Counted from the stretch's first letter, positions 1 to 10,803 are shown. The stretch: 64,000 nucleotides of DNA from Hormiphora californensis (GCA_020137815.1 CM035358.1:4609614-4673613), one strand, 5' to 3'. Notes: generated from the letters alone by a model not told the origin. Translations and numbers: made by a program.

Positions 1-32
1 TGAAACTTTTCCCCAGTTATAGCTATCCTGGT

Positions 33-1541
33 ATGCTGATCATATTCCTTCTCCTACCACTCTTCTCTACGGCTTACTCCGGAAATATCCTGATTATCGC
101 ACTTGATACAGGCTCCCATCTGACTGCTCCCTACGACATAGCGGTGACGCTTGCCAGCGGAGGACACAATGTCACCTTTGTGAGCGCTGTCCGAGGTGGT
201 GAAGCACCATTTCCCTGTCCTGGGGTGACATGGGTTGATCTTCCAGTGGGGGACCATAAACGAGACATGAAAAGAAGTATGAGCGAGTGTGTCCATGATT
301 TAACAACTTCAAACAGTCCCATGTCCTCAGTTTGCATCCGCAGTTGGACACGTGTCATAGGAAACGTCCGCAAAGTTATCCAAACACCTGAATTTCTCAC
401 CCTCGCCAGATCTTCAGATATACTCATTTCGGAGATGCCCGGTCCGGCAGGTATATCTGCTCTGGGGAACCTCCTCAATGTGCCCGTGGTGTCTTATTCA
501 CCACGCAACTATGCAGTGGATGCCCTCGCAGCAGGAAACTTACCCTCCCTACTAGCAACTCAACCCGGGGGACTGCTCGAGAAGAACTTTCATCGACCCC
601 CAAGATTTTGGGAGAAAATGGAAAGTGCCTATGAAATTGCGTTTTTTATGGTTCCTTTTTTAAAGATGTTCCATGGCAATCAGCTGATTGCCGAAGAGGA
701 AATTGGGGCGAAAAGTGAGGGAGCGATCAAGTTGTTCCTTACTAATGACCAAGAGGCAATGTCATTTCCGTGTCTCCGAGCCCCCAATGACTTCCTTGTT
801 GGAGCGATATCCCTCCTTCAATCTGATCCTGAACCCCTGAGCCCTGAGTTGGCAGAGTTCGTTGAGCCTGGTGTAATTTTAGTTTCCTTCGGAAGTTATG
901 CTACAATTGACGACTATCCCTGGTTTGGACAGCTGGTGAAAACTCTGGAAGGATTGGACACCAGGGTTGTTATCAAATCGGACAAACAATTCCCAACTGG
1001 AGGAAAATTCCTGGGCATGTCCTGGCTTCCCCAGCGAGCTCTCCTTGCCTCGGGAAAAGTGAAAATGTTCGTTAGCCACTGTGGCAACAATGGCCGAATT
1101 GAAACTATTTTCTATGGTGTTCCAGTGCTTTGTATCCCACTTTTCGGTGACCAGGATCTGAATGCTGAGCTTGTGAAATTCCGAGGATTCGGTGAAATTT
1201 TGGTGAAGGAAAATGTTGAAGATGCTGAGGCTAAGATCAAGGGCATGCTGGAAAATCTTCCAACCTACAAAGCCAAAATGGACCGAGCAGCTAAGCGAGT
1301 CAAGGAGAGTTATACTCGAGAGAGGTTACTGGGGCTTGTTGGAGAGTTGGCGGAACATGGAGAGTTGGACTATTTGGTCAACAAGATAGCCCTACAACAG
1401 GGAGTGATAGAGCAGGGAGTTTGGGATGTTGTTGGGGCCATTGTGATCCCGCTATTGCTGGTCATGTTGGGCCTGTTGTATGGGGTTGTGAGGTGTGTCA
1501 AGTGGGTGTGTTGTGCTAAGCGAAAGAGTAAGGAGGAATAG
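33..1541 (+). CDS. UDP-glycosyltransferase (UGT), ER membrane
   Basis: One-exon 502-aa protein of the glycosyltransferase-1 (UDPGT) family, which moves a sugar from a UDP-sugar onto small lipophilic acceptors in the ER lumen. Seen: hydrophobic N-terminal signal (about residues 1-17); C-terminal UGT signature at about 330-375, with SWLPQ, FVSHCGNNGRIET and CIPLFGDQ (donor-sugar DQ); a membrane anchor at about 465-490; and a short cytosolic tail ending KSKEE, a KXKXX ER-retrieval motif. Length is normal for animal UGTs (about 500-530 aa). The start is chosen because it opens the signal peptide. However, bases 1-16 look like a polypyrimidine tract plus AG, and the frame stays open upstream, so position 17 may be the 5' edge of this exon and an upstream exon may lie outside the window. 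Acceptor and sugar specificity cannot be told. Confidence 0.93.
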   Translation: MLIIFLLLPLFSTAYSGNILIIALDTGSHLTAPYDIAVTLASGGHNVTFVSAVRGGEAPFPCPGVTWVDLPVGDHKRDMKRSMSECVHDLTTSNSPMSSVCIRSWTRVIGNVRKVIQTPEFLTLARSSDILISEMPGPAGISALGNLLNVPVVSYSPRNYAVDALAAGNLPSLLATQPGGLLEKNFHRPPRFWEKMESAYEIAFFMVPFLKMFHGNQLIAEEEIGAKSEGAIKLFLTNDQEAMSFPCLRAPNDFLVGAISLLQSDPEPLSPELAEFVEPGVILVSFGSYATIDDYPWFGQLVKTLEGLDTRVVIKSDKQFPTGGKFLGMSWLPQRALLASGKVKMFVSHCGNNGRIETIFYGVPVLCIPLFGDQDLNAELVKFRGFGEILVKENVEDAEAKIKGMLENLPTYKAKMDRAAKRVKESYTRERLLGLVGELAEHGELDYLVNKIALQQGVIEQGVWDVVGAIVIPLLLVMLGLLYGVVRCVKWVCCAKRKSKEE

Positions 1542-1582
1542 AACTGTGTTGGTGTAGGAATGTTTTTTGATTTTTGTTACCA

Positions 1583-1832
1583 TATACCTTACTCTCGTTA
1601 ATTAAGCTCGCATATTTCAAGAAACTTTTAAATAAGAAACTTTTTTTCTAGGAAACTACAGGTGTAAGCAATCCAAAAACAAAAAGAATTTCTCCTTTAT
1701 CAAGAAACTAAACAAGTTAGGGGTGTTCTATTTTGTTGTGGTGTCTCTGAGTTGTGTGATTTACATTTGAAAAGTTTCTTATAAAAAAGTTTCTTACTAA
1801 AGCGTTTCTTAAAAAACGAGAGTAAGGTATAT
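1583..1832. mobile_element. MITE with ~18-bp terminal inverted repeats
   Basis: ATACCTTACTCTCGTT at the left end is mirrored by AACGAGAGTAAGGTAT at the right. Inside, aagaaactttt blocks are mirrored by aaaagtttctt blocks. About 250 bp with no ORF. It sits in the 3' flank of the UGT gene. A TA-type target duplication is possible but not clear. Confidence 0.7.
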
Positions 1833-1928
1833 TATTAACTTGTTGTATGACTAAGTTTTTAAGAGTCCAGAGGTAAGTAGCTGATTCCAGACATCTAAAC
1901 CCCAGCTATTATTCCCGGTAAAAAATGA

Positions 1929-2145
1929 TAGGGTAGCGACTGGCTATTTGAAATGGCGGCTAATTTGAAACAGCCCCTCTACTGTCTACAGGCCAGCAGG
2001 TGCACCAGATTGGGACTTTTAGACATCAGTGGGCTTGGATGGCATGAGTTCTGACTAACCCACTGATGTCTAAAAATCAAAATCTGGTGCACCTGCTGGC
2101 CTGTTTTAAATTAGCCGCCATTTCAAATAGCCAGTCGCTACCCTA
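1929..2145. mobile_element. Fold-back MITE, ~100-bp arms
   Basis: The left arm beginning TAGGGTAGCGACTGGCTATT is matched by the right arm ending AATAGCCAGTCGCTACCCTA. The arms also share ggccagcaggtgcacc and its complement and the block around gacatcagtggg. Almost the whole 217 bp pairs with itself; there is no coding capacity. Confidence 0.8.
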
Positions 2146-2292
2146 CAGCTCTTTGAATAGCCGCTAAGTGTATGTATACATAATGCGGTGTTTCCCTACC
2201 CCAGATGGGTGTAAAATTGATGACTAAGCTTCAAATTCAGATTTTCCTATGAATTTTGCACTCTAAGAGTAATTTTTGGCTGATACGATGTT

Positions 2293-2367
2293 AGTTGCTA
2301 TAATGGTAACCAGGGTGGTTGCTATGGTAACCAAGGCAGTTGCTATGATAACCAAGACAGTTGCTTA
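2293..2367. repeat. Minisatellite, ~21-24-bp unit
   Basis: Three and a part diverged copies of gttgctatggtaaccaaggc in tandem. Stretches 2146-2292 and 2368-2757 show nothing further that I recognise apart from a short gacggacagacggaca run near 2665. Confidence 0.65.
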
Positions 2368-2757
2368 GGGGACCCTAGTTGGTGACCAAGCGCTTCACCT
2401 TTACCCTCAGGCCTCAATCATCTCAACACCAGTCACTTGCAATTATTGTAATATTGTGTGATAGTAGTTTCATGCTTGGAAGACTTGCTACCACATCATG
2501 GTACGGCTGTAGGGTGCCCAAAGTGATTTCATGTGAATGTAGGAAGTGTTACGAGTGAGTAATTGCGCGCCACAATGTGTGTTAATCATTTCCTTTGTTG
2601 CACCAATAAAGTGTGAGTTGAAAGATTTATGAAGGAGCAGACTTTGTTGCTATGTGTAACGGTGGACAGACGGACAGACGGACACTTTTAGTTAACTACA
2701 CAATCTGCTGATTTCTAAACCCTGAATGATCTTTTTAGCACGTGCGTGCTAAAAACA

Positions 2758-5700
2758 TCATCCCGGGTAGGGAAAAAATTCCTTAGAACCTACGGGTGGT
2801 TGTTCGGTGGCAGCAGTTCGGACAGGTGATTCTACCACACTTCCTGTCAGAGGAGAGAAGGCATCGGGGAGAGGTTGGGGAATGTCATGTTTAATTCTCC
2901 AATATCGCTGAATACACACTGCCGCCCTGTGATGGAGAGATATGAAGTTGATTAGTTAACCGAACAAATCAAACAATAAAATTGAAAAGGCACCAATCCT
3001 GCCTTACTCCCCCCAAAAAAGAAAAGACATCTGTACTACTAACCAATGTTGTAGCTCGTTGATTTCTGATTGTCTCCGTCTCTTCAGCCGCCCTTTCCAA
3101 GCTCTCTGTATAATAACCACAGGAGAATGCTTCCTTAGAATACCTTCCACCAACTTCAGGGTCCTCAGACACTGCAACTTCGCCTCCGATTCCGGTAGTG
3201 TCTGAAATGATGTGATGTTAAACAAGGCAGGAATCAAACTTTGCCTTGCTCGACCCCACATTGTAAAGGAGGGTTGGATCATAATAAAGAGAAAAGAAGA
3301 GAATATCAAGAGATCAGTTACCTTTGTTATGTAGGGAAGACTACCAATTCTCAATGATGGATTGTATGCTGAGTAATGTCCCTGAAACCGGGCATCCTCA
3401 ATAACTTCTTCATCACTCACTATCAGTTGATCCAAACACTACATGGGAGAATTACTGTTACTAACTTTGTCAAATTACATGACTGTAATGCAAGCTTCTG
3501 CCCCGTTCTGAGAGGTCAGTATTTTGGTGAGACAATACTAATATAACTAGTTAATTACTGTTACTAACTAGAACTGACACGTTGCAACTTGCCCGCTAGT
3601 TCCTAGTTAGAATAGCACAACCAGATTTAAGGGTACACCTCGGCAAAATTTTTGTCGAGTGCCCGCTTAGCTCTCCATATGGGGTTGTAGGGCATACCAA
3701 GCCGACCTCAAATATGCAATTTTAGCCCTTAACTCGAATTCATATTTTTGCTACAGCCCCTCAAAGTTTGACCCTAAAAACCGGTTTTTAAGGTCCCTAA
3801 ATTTTATTTTTAGGGCTAGAAAGTTGAAAATTTAGGGATTCATGGAGGATACCAAGGTGTATAGCTCAAACAGAAATTTTTTGAAATGGAGCTCAATTTT
3901 TTGTCTGAGACTATTTTACTTTTTTTGACTTTGAGGCCATATTTGGACATGTTCCTATGGACCGTTAAGGCTAAAAATTGGATATTTGGTGCTGCTAACA
4001 ATTGTCAAAGTAGCCACAAATTTTCAGGAGGTCCGAATTTGAAATGTGGCCTACAGGTTTCTTTTTGTAAAGCACATATTTTAGGAAAACTTAAAATGGC
4101 TATATCTCAAAAACGGTAGGTCCTAGCGATCTAATTTTGTGCTAAATCGATTCAGCGGGTCCGATTTTGGGGGGGTCGTCTCTTAGACATTTTGCTCTAA
4201 GTTTAACCGTTTTTTCAGAAATCGTATTTTAAGGTTTGTACATGTTTAGCAGAAATGCTTCTAGCTAGAGCTAATCTTACCTATTTCTGCTAAACATGTA
4301 CAAATCTTAAAATACGATTTCTGAAAAAACGGTTAGACTTAGAGCAAAATGTCTAAGAGACGACCCCCCCAAAATTGGACCCGCTGAACCGATTTAGCAC
4401 AAAATTAGATCGCTAGGACCTACCGTTTTTGAGATATAGCCATTTTAAGTTTTCCTAAAATATGTGCTTTACAAAAAGAAACCTGTAGGCCACATTTCAA
4501 ATTCGGACCTCCTGAAAATTTGTGGCTACTTTGACAATTGTTAGCAGCACCAAATATCCAATTTTTAGCCTTAACGGTCCATAGGAACATGTCCAAATAT
4601 GGCCTCAAAGTCAAAAAAAGTAAAATAGTCTCAGACAAAAAATTGAGCTCCATTTCAAAAAATTTCTGTTTGAGCTATACACCTTGGTATCCTCCATGAA
4701 TCCCTAAATTTTCAACTTTCTAGCCCTAAAAATAAAATTTAGGGACCTTAAAAACCGGTTTTTAGGGTCAAACTTTGAGGGGCTGTAGCAAAAATATGAA
4801 TTCGAGTTAAGGGCTAAAATTGCATATTTGAGGTCGGCTTGGTATGCCCTACAACCCCATATGGAGAGCTAAGCGGGCACTCGACAAAAATTTTGCCGAG
4901 GTGTACCCTTAATTTATGGTTATTAATTTAGTTAGGACCAGTTAGAACTAACCTTTAGACTCCATATGGTGTTGACTGCATGATGTCTGTAGTGCTTTAT
5001 GATGCTCACTGGGGTATCAAACATCGTCAGAACACACAACTTACCGGCACCTGAATTGGTTTGTCATTAGGAATCCTAGATTTAAATTCCTGATATTTCT
5101 GAATAGTTGTGATAAGTGGGGGTTGCCGGTTCTTGCTCCGTAGCTGGGAGAAGCTTACTAAAAACTGTCCTTGGCTGGGTGTAGGGCCTCAAAAGCGACC
5201 CAAAGTGCCGTATTCCTGTCTGAGAATCGGTTCTCAAATTCACTCTCCAAGCTATCAATTATATCAACCAGAAGGCTCTTAAGCTCAATGTTAATGAGAC
5301 TGGGTTCATCACTTGTACTGTGAAATTGAGTCAGTCGTACACGACAGAGTCTTGGAAATGGCGAGGAACTGTCCTCTTCCTTCTCTTTGCCGGTGGCTCC
5401 TCTTCACCGTCATTATGATCCAGGTCTGGTTGTGAGATTCTGGCTATCTTCTCGATGGTGTAGAAGTCCTTCTTCTCCTGTAACTTCTTCCGGACTTCAT
5501 CAAGAAGGGAGAAAGCGGACGTTAAGTCTTGTTTAGGGTCCTGGAGCCGTTTTCTTTAGATACTCGAGGATCTATCAGTGTCTGTTCGTGCGGATTTTTC
5601 ACTTTCTCCGGTAACTGATGATGGGTTTTCACATCATTTCCAATTCTCTGGCTACTCTCGTGCTCGTTCACCCTTTCTCTGGTGCCTTGTTCTCCGGGCT

Positions 5701-8700
5701 CTCCCTGACTAACATTGTTTGTAATTGGAAATATGTTTCAATACATTTCCAGAATTCAGGGTTCTCAGTTGAACGGGGTCGCAATACAAATTAAAATGAT
5801 TTCAAAATACCGAGCAGTTCAAATAAAAACAACTAACTATACGCTCAACACGGTTGTGTCCACTATCCCAACAACAAGAACAGTTTCAGCTTCCTGTACT
5901 CGGTTATTGGTCAATCTTAGGATGGGCGGTGGCGAATGTTTATCAGGCTCTGTCGGAAGACTTCCAGGTGGGGCCAGTGGTGAGGTTGGTACTGGAACAC
6001 AGATTGAGTACTCGTCTGGTCTCCATAGCAATGATGTTCGGCTTCGTCTTCATCTCGCAATGGTAGTCATTATATGGTAAGTACGTCCCTGAATGTGTTT
6101 CCTTCTGGTACATCTGGTGTGATATTATGCCTTCCTCAATGACGGTTATTAGGAGGTCCAGGAAAGCGATGCTGCGGTTGCTGGGCTCCTCCATTGTGAA
6201 GGTGAGTTGTCCATTGTTGAGGTGGCCCAGGAAGGTCGTAGGGTAGTAGTCGTAAGGATCTTTCAATACATTTCCATAATACAGGGTTGGTTGTGTCTGA
6301 CATCGTCAGTTAGTGGTAACACTTGACACCCAAGGATTTTATTCGCCTCATCACTGTTGAAAGGGAAACATCCCAGCCATGATTTTGTTCAAGACCTGTC
6401 TCTTGGTTCCAACGTCTGGGTTATACTGTCTATCAGCTCCAGCATGTGTGTTAGTGAGTTATACTGAGTGGGTCTTCCTGGAGGTTTAGCAGGAACAGCG
6501 GAGTTTCGGTGTCCATCATTATTCCTGATCTTGTTGCAGTAGGATCTGCACTGCAAGATGTTTCAATACATTTCTAAAATAAAGGGTTTCAAAACCTCTC
6601 GAGTGTGGCACGGTATCTCACTCTCGAACGGTCTCTCTAAAAATGCCCTAATGTCTTTGCCCTCTAAGAGTGGAGGCCGGATGACGGGTCTTTTCACCTG
6701 CTCTCCTGTGTAGGCTGGTCCTTTGTAAACCAAAAACCTCTTAGACCTGACATTACCACAGTACTGGATCATCGTGTAGTAATTTGATGCTGAGAAGTTG
6801 ATCAGGGGTCTCTCAAACTGCCTGAATCTCCAGGATTTTGTTGCTCTGGAGGAATACTTGTTGTATATTATAGCCTCCACTGACCATCTGTTTTTTTCTC
6901 AGTTTTTCTCTTTTTCACACAACCGTGTGTCGTTGCCACGGATCTCTCTACCGCTTGAGTGTGGCAAGGGATTCACTCTCGTCTGGTGTCCGTAGCAATG
7001 ATGTTCAGCTTCGTCTTCATCTCACAATGGGAGTCGTAGGGTAGTAGTCGTAAGGATGTTTCAATCATTTCCATATTACAGGGTTGCCAGTTAGGACACA
7101 TTGTGAGTGGCAGGGAATGTCTGTGGTAAACCTACTCTCAACATATTGTGAATAGGGTCTGTTAAGAAGAGGCGGGAGTGTAATCCTGTTAAATGTAACA
7201 GGCCCTTTGTACACCTCATAGGTAAGGCGTTTGTAGTTCACTATCTTATAATAAACTACACCTTGAACTTTCAGCAGCGGTCTCTCCGATTGGCGGATCT
7301 TCCTTGAGACCGGTACCTCGTTGTCTATCTGCTCCATGAGTTGTACCCCTAGTTTTCGGACCTCTACTTCTTCATCACCTGCAGGGTCTGTTAAGAAGAG
7401 GTGGGAGTGTAATCTGTAGAAGGCCTCATGTTCTTTGATGCGAACTTGGGAAGTAGGTAACAAATGGAGATTTGTTTCAATACATTTCCAGAATACAGAG
7501 TGTGGGTGGTGGTTGTTGGATTCTGGGTGCCACTTTGAAGATCCTTGAACTCTGCCAGCCCCCTCACCAAACTGCATTATATCTCTCTGATGGTCGATAT
7601 AATGCAGTGAGTGCCATGACTGGGGACGAAGTGGATATCTCCTGTAGCACCAAGTTCATGGAATGGTTGCAGCAGTAGACCTTAACTGCTTCGGGGACTA
7701 TATCCTAAGATCCTCTTAGTCACTCCGGTATGCTCACCTTGAAGAACATTGGCCCCATTGTTGTTGTTGTTGTTGTATGCGCCTCCGCTTCCAATCCTCT
7801 ACTTGTGATTTTATCCCGTAAGGTAGCCAGTTCCTCACGCCCGAGAAGGACGGAGCTCAGGTTCCAGAGTTTCCTCTTTCCCCCGGGAGAGTTTTCTTCC
7901 TCCGTCTTATGTCCATGGTTTTGGAGATAAGGGTGGAATCGTCTCCCATAACTATCTTAACAGGTCCCATGAAGAGGACCGCACCAGCACTGTTTTCACA
8001 TTGTGCCAGTCTCGGATATCTCCAGCGACCCTTGGTGAGTGGCATCTCAGCATTGATCGCTCTAGATGTGGCCTTGGCTAGGACAATTCGGACGCTCCAT
8101 TGACTATGGCACCTTTGTAGATTTTGCGCTGCCAACCTCTGATTTGTAATCAGTACTCCATGTGGGTTCATGGAACATCACTTTTTGTTCGTGATGCAGA
8201 TGCAGCGTCCGGCCGTTCATGGGGTAGTTAGGGCAGGTTCCTTCCCAATTAACGGAACTCTGGCGTGTGAAATGTTTAGTGGGTTAGGTATCTATGTGCG
8301 TCACTCATAGAAATTTGTTTTGTAGCATGGGATAGTGGTTTGTTCTGTTTGTTGATCAGGTTTTTGTGGAGGCTTGTTTGTTGGTAGAGAATGATGATGT
8401 TGGTTTGTTACCTTCATCGTTTGGGGGGTAATCGCCATTTGGGAATCTCCTACGCTTCTCATGGACTTTTGAAGAAGCGTAGGTAGTAGCGAGGCTACTG
8501 GTTTGTGTAGTTTCTCCCTGTTGGGCTACGGAAACACCCCTTGAGTTTATCTCGACCTCGGCGTGGGAATTTTGCCGAGAGTCGGTGGTAGCTAACCAGT
8601 TAAATGACCTAGCTTGTTAGACCTTTTATACCTGTCCAGAGGCTAGGTGGACAGAAGGTAGAGGAAGGCCAGTTGAGATTAGACCTCCTCCAGCCTGGAC

Positions 8701-10595
8701 TTTTGCTGGAGGACGGGTTTTGGCCGGTATTTAGCCATCTACTTTGGCCCAGTGCACAAGGCTGGGGAGATGGTGTAATACCGGCCGGGGGGTATCTCTA
8801 TTCAGAGAGAGATGAGTCATGAGCGGATTAGAGAAAGGAAGAGAGAAAAACACACCACCCAAGGAGGGCAGCTCTGTTTCCTTGGAGTGGTATGTGAGAT
8901 GCTCCAGGCAGTTCAAGAGCTTCATGGTTTACCCCGGGGTATGCCGGGTCACCCCTGAAGATTCCCTGCCTGGTCTGTAGGACACTATTGCTATCTAAAA
9001 AAATAGACATTAGCCGCGGCCTGCATCTCAAGGGCGTGGGAAGGAATCTCACCCTCCACATTGGCCCCATTATATGCCTGTCCTCGTAAGAAGCTGATGT
9101 CAATACCGAGGCTGTTCAGAGAGGACGTTACGATCCGGGTAAGCGACTCAGCGTCAGTTCTATCTGCTTGGTGCAAACCAATAAGCTCCTCATGGATCTC
9201 ATAGCTATCACTAACATATCTCAACGCAATCGCACACTGCTCGATGGCTGCACAATGTTTTATCCATCTGACATCAATAAAGAGTCGGACAAAGTGGTCG
9301 AATCGAGGTAGCATTTTGTTCTCCACTCTGCAGATTTTTGAACTCTGGGTTCCCCACAAACATCTCTTACTGTGTTGAGAGTCAGTGTTATGAGCGGCGA
9401 GGTGGAAGCTGCCTCTTATAGCGCCAGGTTGAGACTATGGTTAACACAGGTTGCGGGACTCCAGCAAGTAGGAAGTTTCAATACATTTCCAAAATACAGC
9501 GTGGTCAACACAGCAAACAAGAACTGATAACCAGAGTGAGTGAGTGTCGTGTTTATAAAGGTCGCTACTAAGTGTGGTGTGATTGGGTTCAATGAAACCG
9601 GGTCAAATGTCAGACCCACTCAGATATCGGGACAACTAGTTACCCGACTCGCGTGATAGCTGCCCTATTAGTTGTTAAATTGGGTCTACTTGATAGGTGA
9701 TCAGTAAAATAGCTGGGTACTCAATTATCTGACTAAGTGAATAGTGATTGAATTGCGACATGTATAATGAAACCACACCAAGGAGAATATATTCTGAATA
9801 ATGAGTTCAGAGCAAGAATTAAATAGGGAAGAAAATCGAAAAATACTGGGTTTGACCGGGAATTGAACCAGGGACCTCCAGAGAGACATGCTCGGAGCTA
9901 TAAACCACTAAGCTACCAAACCCTATGTACTGATCGCATTTCATCGCTCTATATAATATAATCAGGTATCATATTTCAGACCAGTTGGGCGGTGAAGGTA
10001 GGAATGGTCTGGATGACATGTACGGTAAAAGAAGGGTTAGGATGACACTGACCTGCAAGATCGGAGAACACGGGCAGGCCATTGAGGGCGTTATCGTGAA
10101 TGTAAAGGATTCTTAGTTCGGGGACTCCACTCCATAACTCCCGTGGTGGAATAGCTGTTATCTTTTGGAAATAAGAAAAAGTTAATGAACAGGAGCTATA
10201 CTTTTAAATCCAGATGAAATGGCAAAATTGTGCATCAGCGAAAATGACTTCATTTTTTACCTTATTAGAACTGACATCAAGTTTAACAAGCTTTGAACAC
10301 TGCTAGTACTGGACTGATGTCTGAAATCCTATTGTTGGCTAAGAGTGCTATCTCCAGACTAGCGGACAAAGCCCCAATCGCTGATATATCCGTTAAATTT
10401 GCCCCAAACAAGTTCAAGTAGGTCACATTCTGTAGGGAGTTGACAGTGTTAGTTTGGAAAATACCAGTTGTGCAAAGTTGCAAAATGCTAAAGAGAAGTG
10501 CTTACCTCAAAGGTTGGCTGGTTGGTGATGTTACGAATATCATCTACCGTTAATTCTCCCCCTCCACTTTCTTCTGAGGACTTTTTACTGGACAT
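2758..10595 (-). CDS. LRRIQ3: LRRIQ3-like leucine-rich repeat and IQ-motif protein, seven exons
   Basis: Exons in transcript order: 10595-10506, 10429-10261, 10161-10053, 5050-4953, 3438-3322, 3201-3044, 2926-2758. All have GT-AG borders, and phases agree (about 302 aa) once one base in exon 2 is discounted. The N-terminal half carries 22-residue SDS22-type leucine-rich repeats (ALLANNRISDIS, KLVKLDVSSNK, LRILYIHDNAL). An LRR cap follows (LTMFDTPVSIIKHYRHHAVN), then a linker VSDEEVIEDARFQG typical of LRRIQ3, and two IQ calmodulin-binding motifs (VIIQRAWKGRLKRRR in exon 6, AAVCIQRYWRIKH in exon 7). LRRIQ3 is poorly characterised; animal orthologues are linked to cilia and sperm. Oddity: near 10,295-10,304 one extra base shifts exon 2 (169 nt instead of 168) into a stop. 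All other exons are open, so this looks like an assembly error or a very recent mutation. Introns 3 and 4 are packed with mobile DNA. A 5' non-coding exon ending at a gtaagt donor near 10,720 is possible. Confidence 0.85.
3627..4912. mobile_element. Near-perfect 1.28-kb palindromic element flanked by TTAA
   Basis: The left arm starts TTAAGGGTACACCTCGGC and the right arm ends GCCGAGGTGTACCCTTAA. The arms are about 620 bp each and meet near 4,265. The 77-aa ORFs on opposite strands at 3886-4119 and 4420-4653 have identical translations, which shows how little the arms have diverged; they are not read as genes. TTAA ends suggest a piggyBac-like or other TTAA-targeting non-autonomous element, but TTAA may simply be part of the palindrome. 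It lies in intron 4 of the LRRIQ3-like gene. Confidence 0.85.
5090..5700 (-). pseudogene. Decayed hAT (ZMYM/DUF4371-type) transposase, C-terminal part
   Basis: Minus-strand translation in broken frames gives LLDEVRKKLQEKKDFYTIEK, then EEEPPAKRRKRTVPRHF, then VDIIDSLESEFENRFSDRN and WVAFEALHP. This is the order seen near the C-terminus of ZMYM1-like hAT transposases. Several stops and frameshifts. It lies in intron 3 of the LRRIQ3-like gene, on the same strand as the hAT pieces at 7.6 and 9.0-9.5 kb. Confidence 0.65.
5943..6266 (-). pseudogene. Penelope-like retroelement fragment (end of reverse transcriptase)
   Basis: The 107-residue reading includes LGHLNNGQLTFTMEEPSN, IAFLDLLITVIEEG and QMYQKETHSGTYLPY. 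This matches the block after the catalytic core of Penelope/DIRS-type reverse transcriptases (FTxExxxxxxxxFLD, then YxKxTxTxxYL). No catalytic YADD box, GIY-YIG domain or ends are visible. Pieces of the same sequence (around 6026-6080 and 6247-6265) recur at 6985-7060. Confidence 0.65.
6563..7577 (-). pseudogene. Two paralogous transposon ORF scraps of unknown family
   Basis: The minus-strand readings at 6563-6880 and 7065-7577 share a pattern: ERPL, a YY segment, VYKGP, a PPLL block, and a final IPCHxxxVL. This indicates two copies of one protein module. The second reads straight through the 29-bp junction motif at 7474-7502. I do not recognise the family. They lie between hAT and Penelope pieces, so a mobile-element origin is inferred. 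Confidence 0.4.
7590..7720 (-). pseudogene. hAT (DUF4371-type) transposase scrap
   Basis: Minus-strand reading KVYCCNHSMNLVLQEISTSS corresponds to the conserved CxxHxLNL block of ZMYM/DUF4371 hAT transposases. The same block recurs in diverged form near 9,420-9,450, so two copies are present. The 104-aa reading at 7857-8171 (-) just upstream may belong to it but is not recognised. Confidence 0.5.
8991..9460 (-). pseudogene. hAT (DUF4371-type) transposase, N-terminal/central pieces
   Basis: Minus-strand reading 9359-8991 contains YEIHEELIGLHQADRTDAES and FLRGQAYNGANVEGE. This matches the FxVxEEFIGL...TDA...RGQxYDGAxNMxG core of ZMYM1-like hAT transposases. Next to it, 9460-9362 reads PATCVNHSLNLAL and SPLITLTLNTVRDV. 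The order of the two blocks is inverted relative to intact proteins, so the copy is rearranged and dead. Confidence 0.65.
9848..9923 (-). pseudogene. tRNA-like sequence, degenerate
   Basis: A 76-nt cloverleaf-like sequence: a perfect 7-bp acceptor stem (GGGTTTG/CAAACCC), a D arm with a consensus A box (TAGCTTAGTGG), and a near-consensus B box (GGTTCAATTCC). The anticodon stem has a bulge, the loop would give TGT preceded by A instead of U33, and the T stem has a mismatch plus an extra base. It is probably a tRNA pseudogene or the head of a tRNA-derived SINE. It lies in intron 3 of the LRRIQ3-like gene. Confidence 0.55.
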
Positions 10596-10803
10596 GTCTC
10601 ATTTTCGGTAGGACCCAAGCCTACATCTGGCTCTCTCACTAGCCTAAAATTACCATACCTAAATGTGGATTATTTCGCTTCACAGTTCATGCCTCTAAAG
10701 TGTGGCTACAGTGACTTACCTCACTAAAAACGACCAAATTCAAAAATAAAATGCCAAAAACGTGACGTTTGGGGTTGATTTGTTCCGAATCACGATTAAA
10801 GTG

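Larger units (their letters stand above)
5735..9504. repeat. Six dispersed copies of a 29-bp junction motif
   Basis: Motif gtttcaatacatttccagaa followed by tacagggtt-like sequence, all in the same orientation, at 5735, 6260, 6560, 7058, 7474 and 9475, with few mismatches. Each copy separates stretches with different content (Penelope-like RT, two paralogous ORF scraps, hAT scraps), so the region reads as a mosaic of pieces joined at one recurring sequence. Stretches 6267-6560 and 8172-8990 contain no recognisable gene. Confidence 0.7.

Noticed and set aside
3886-4653. Identical 77-aa readings on opposite strands as a duplicated gene pair
   Set aside because: They are the two arms of one palindrome; composition is not protein-like and there is no family match that I recognise.
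9848-9923. Functional tRNA-Thr (TGT)
   Set aside because: Bulged anticodon stem, A at position 33, mismatch in the T stem and an extra base.
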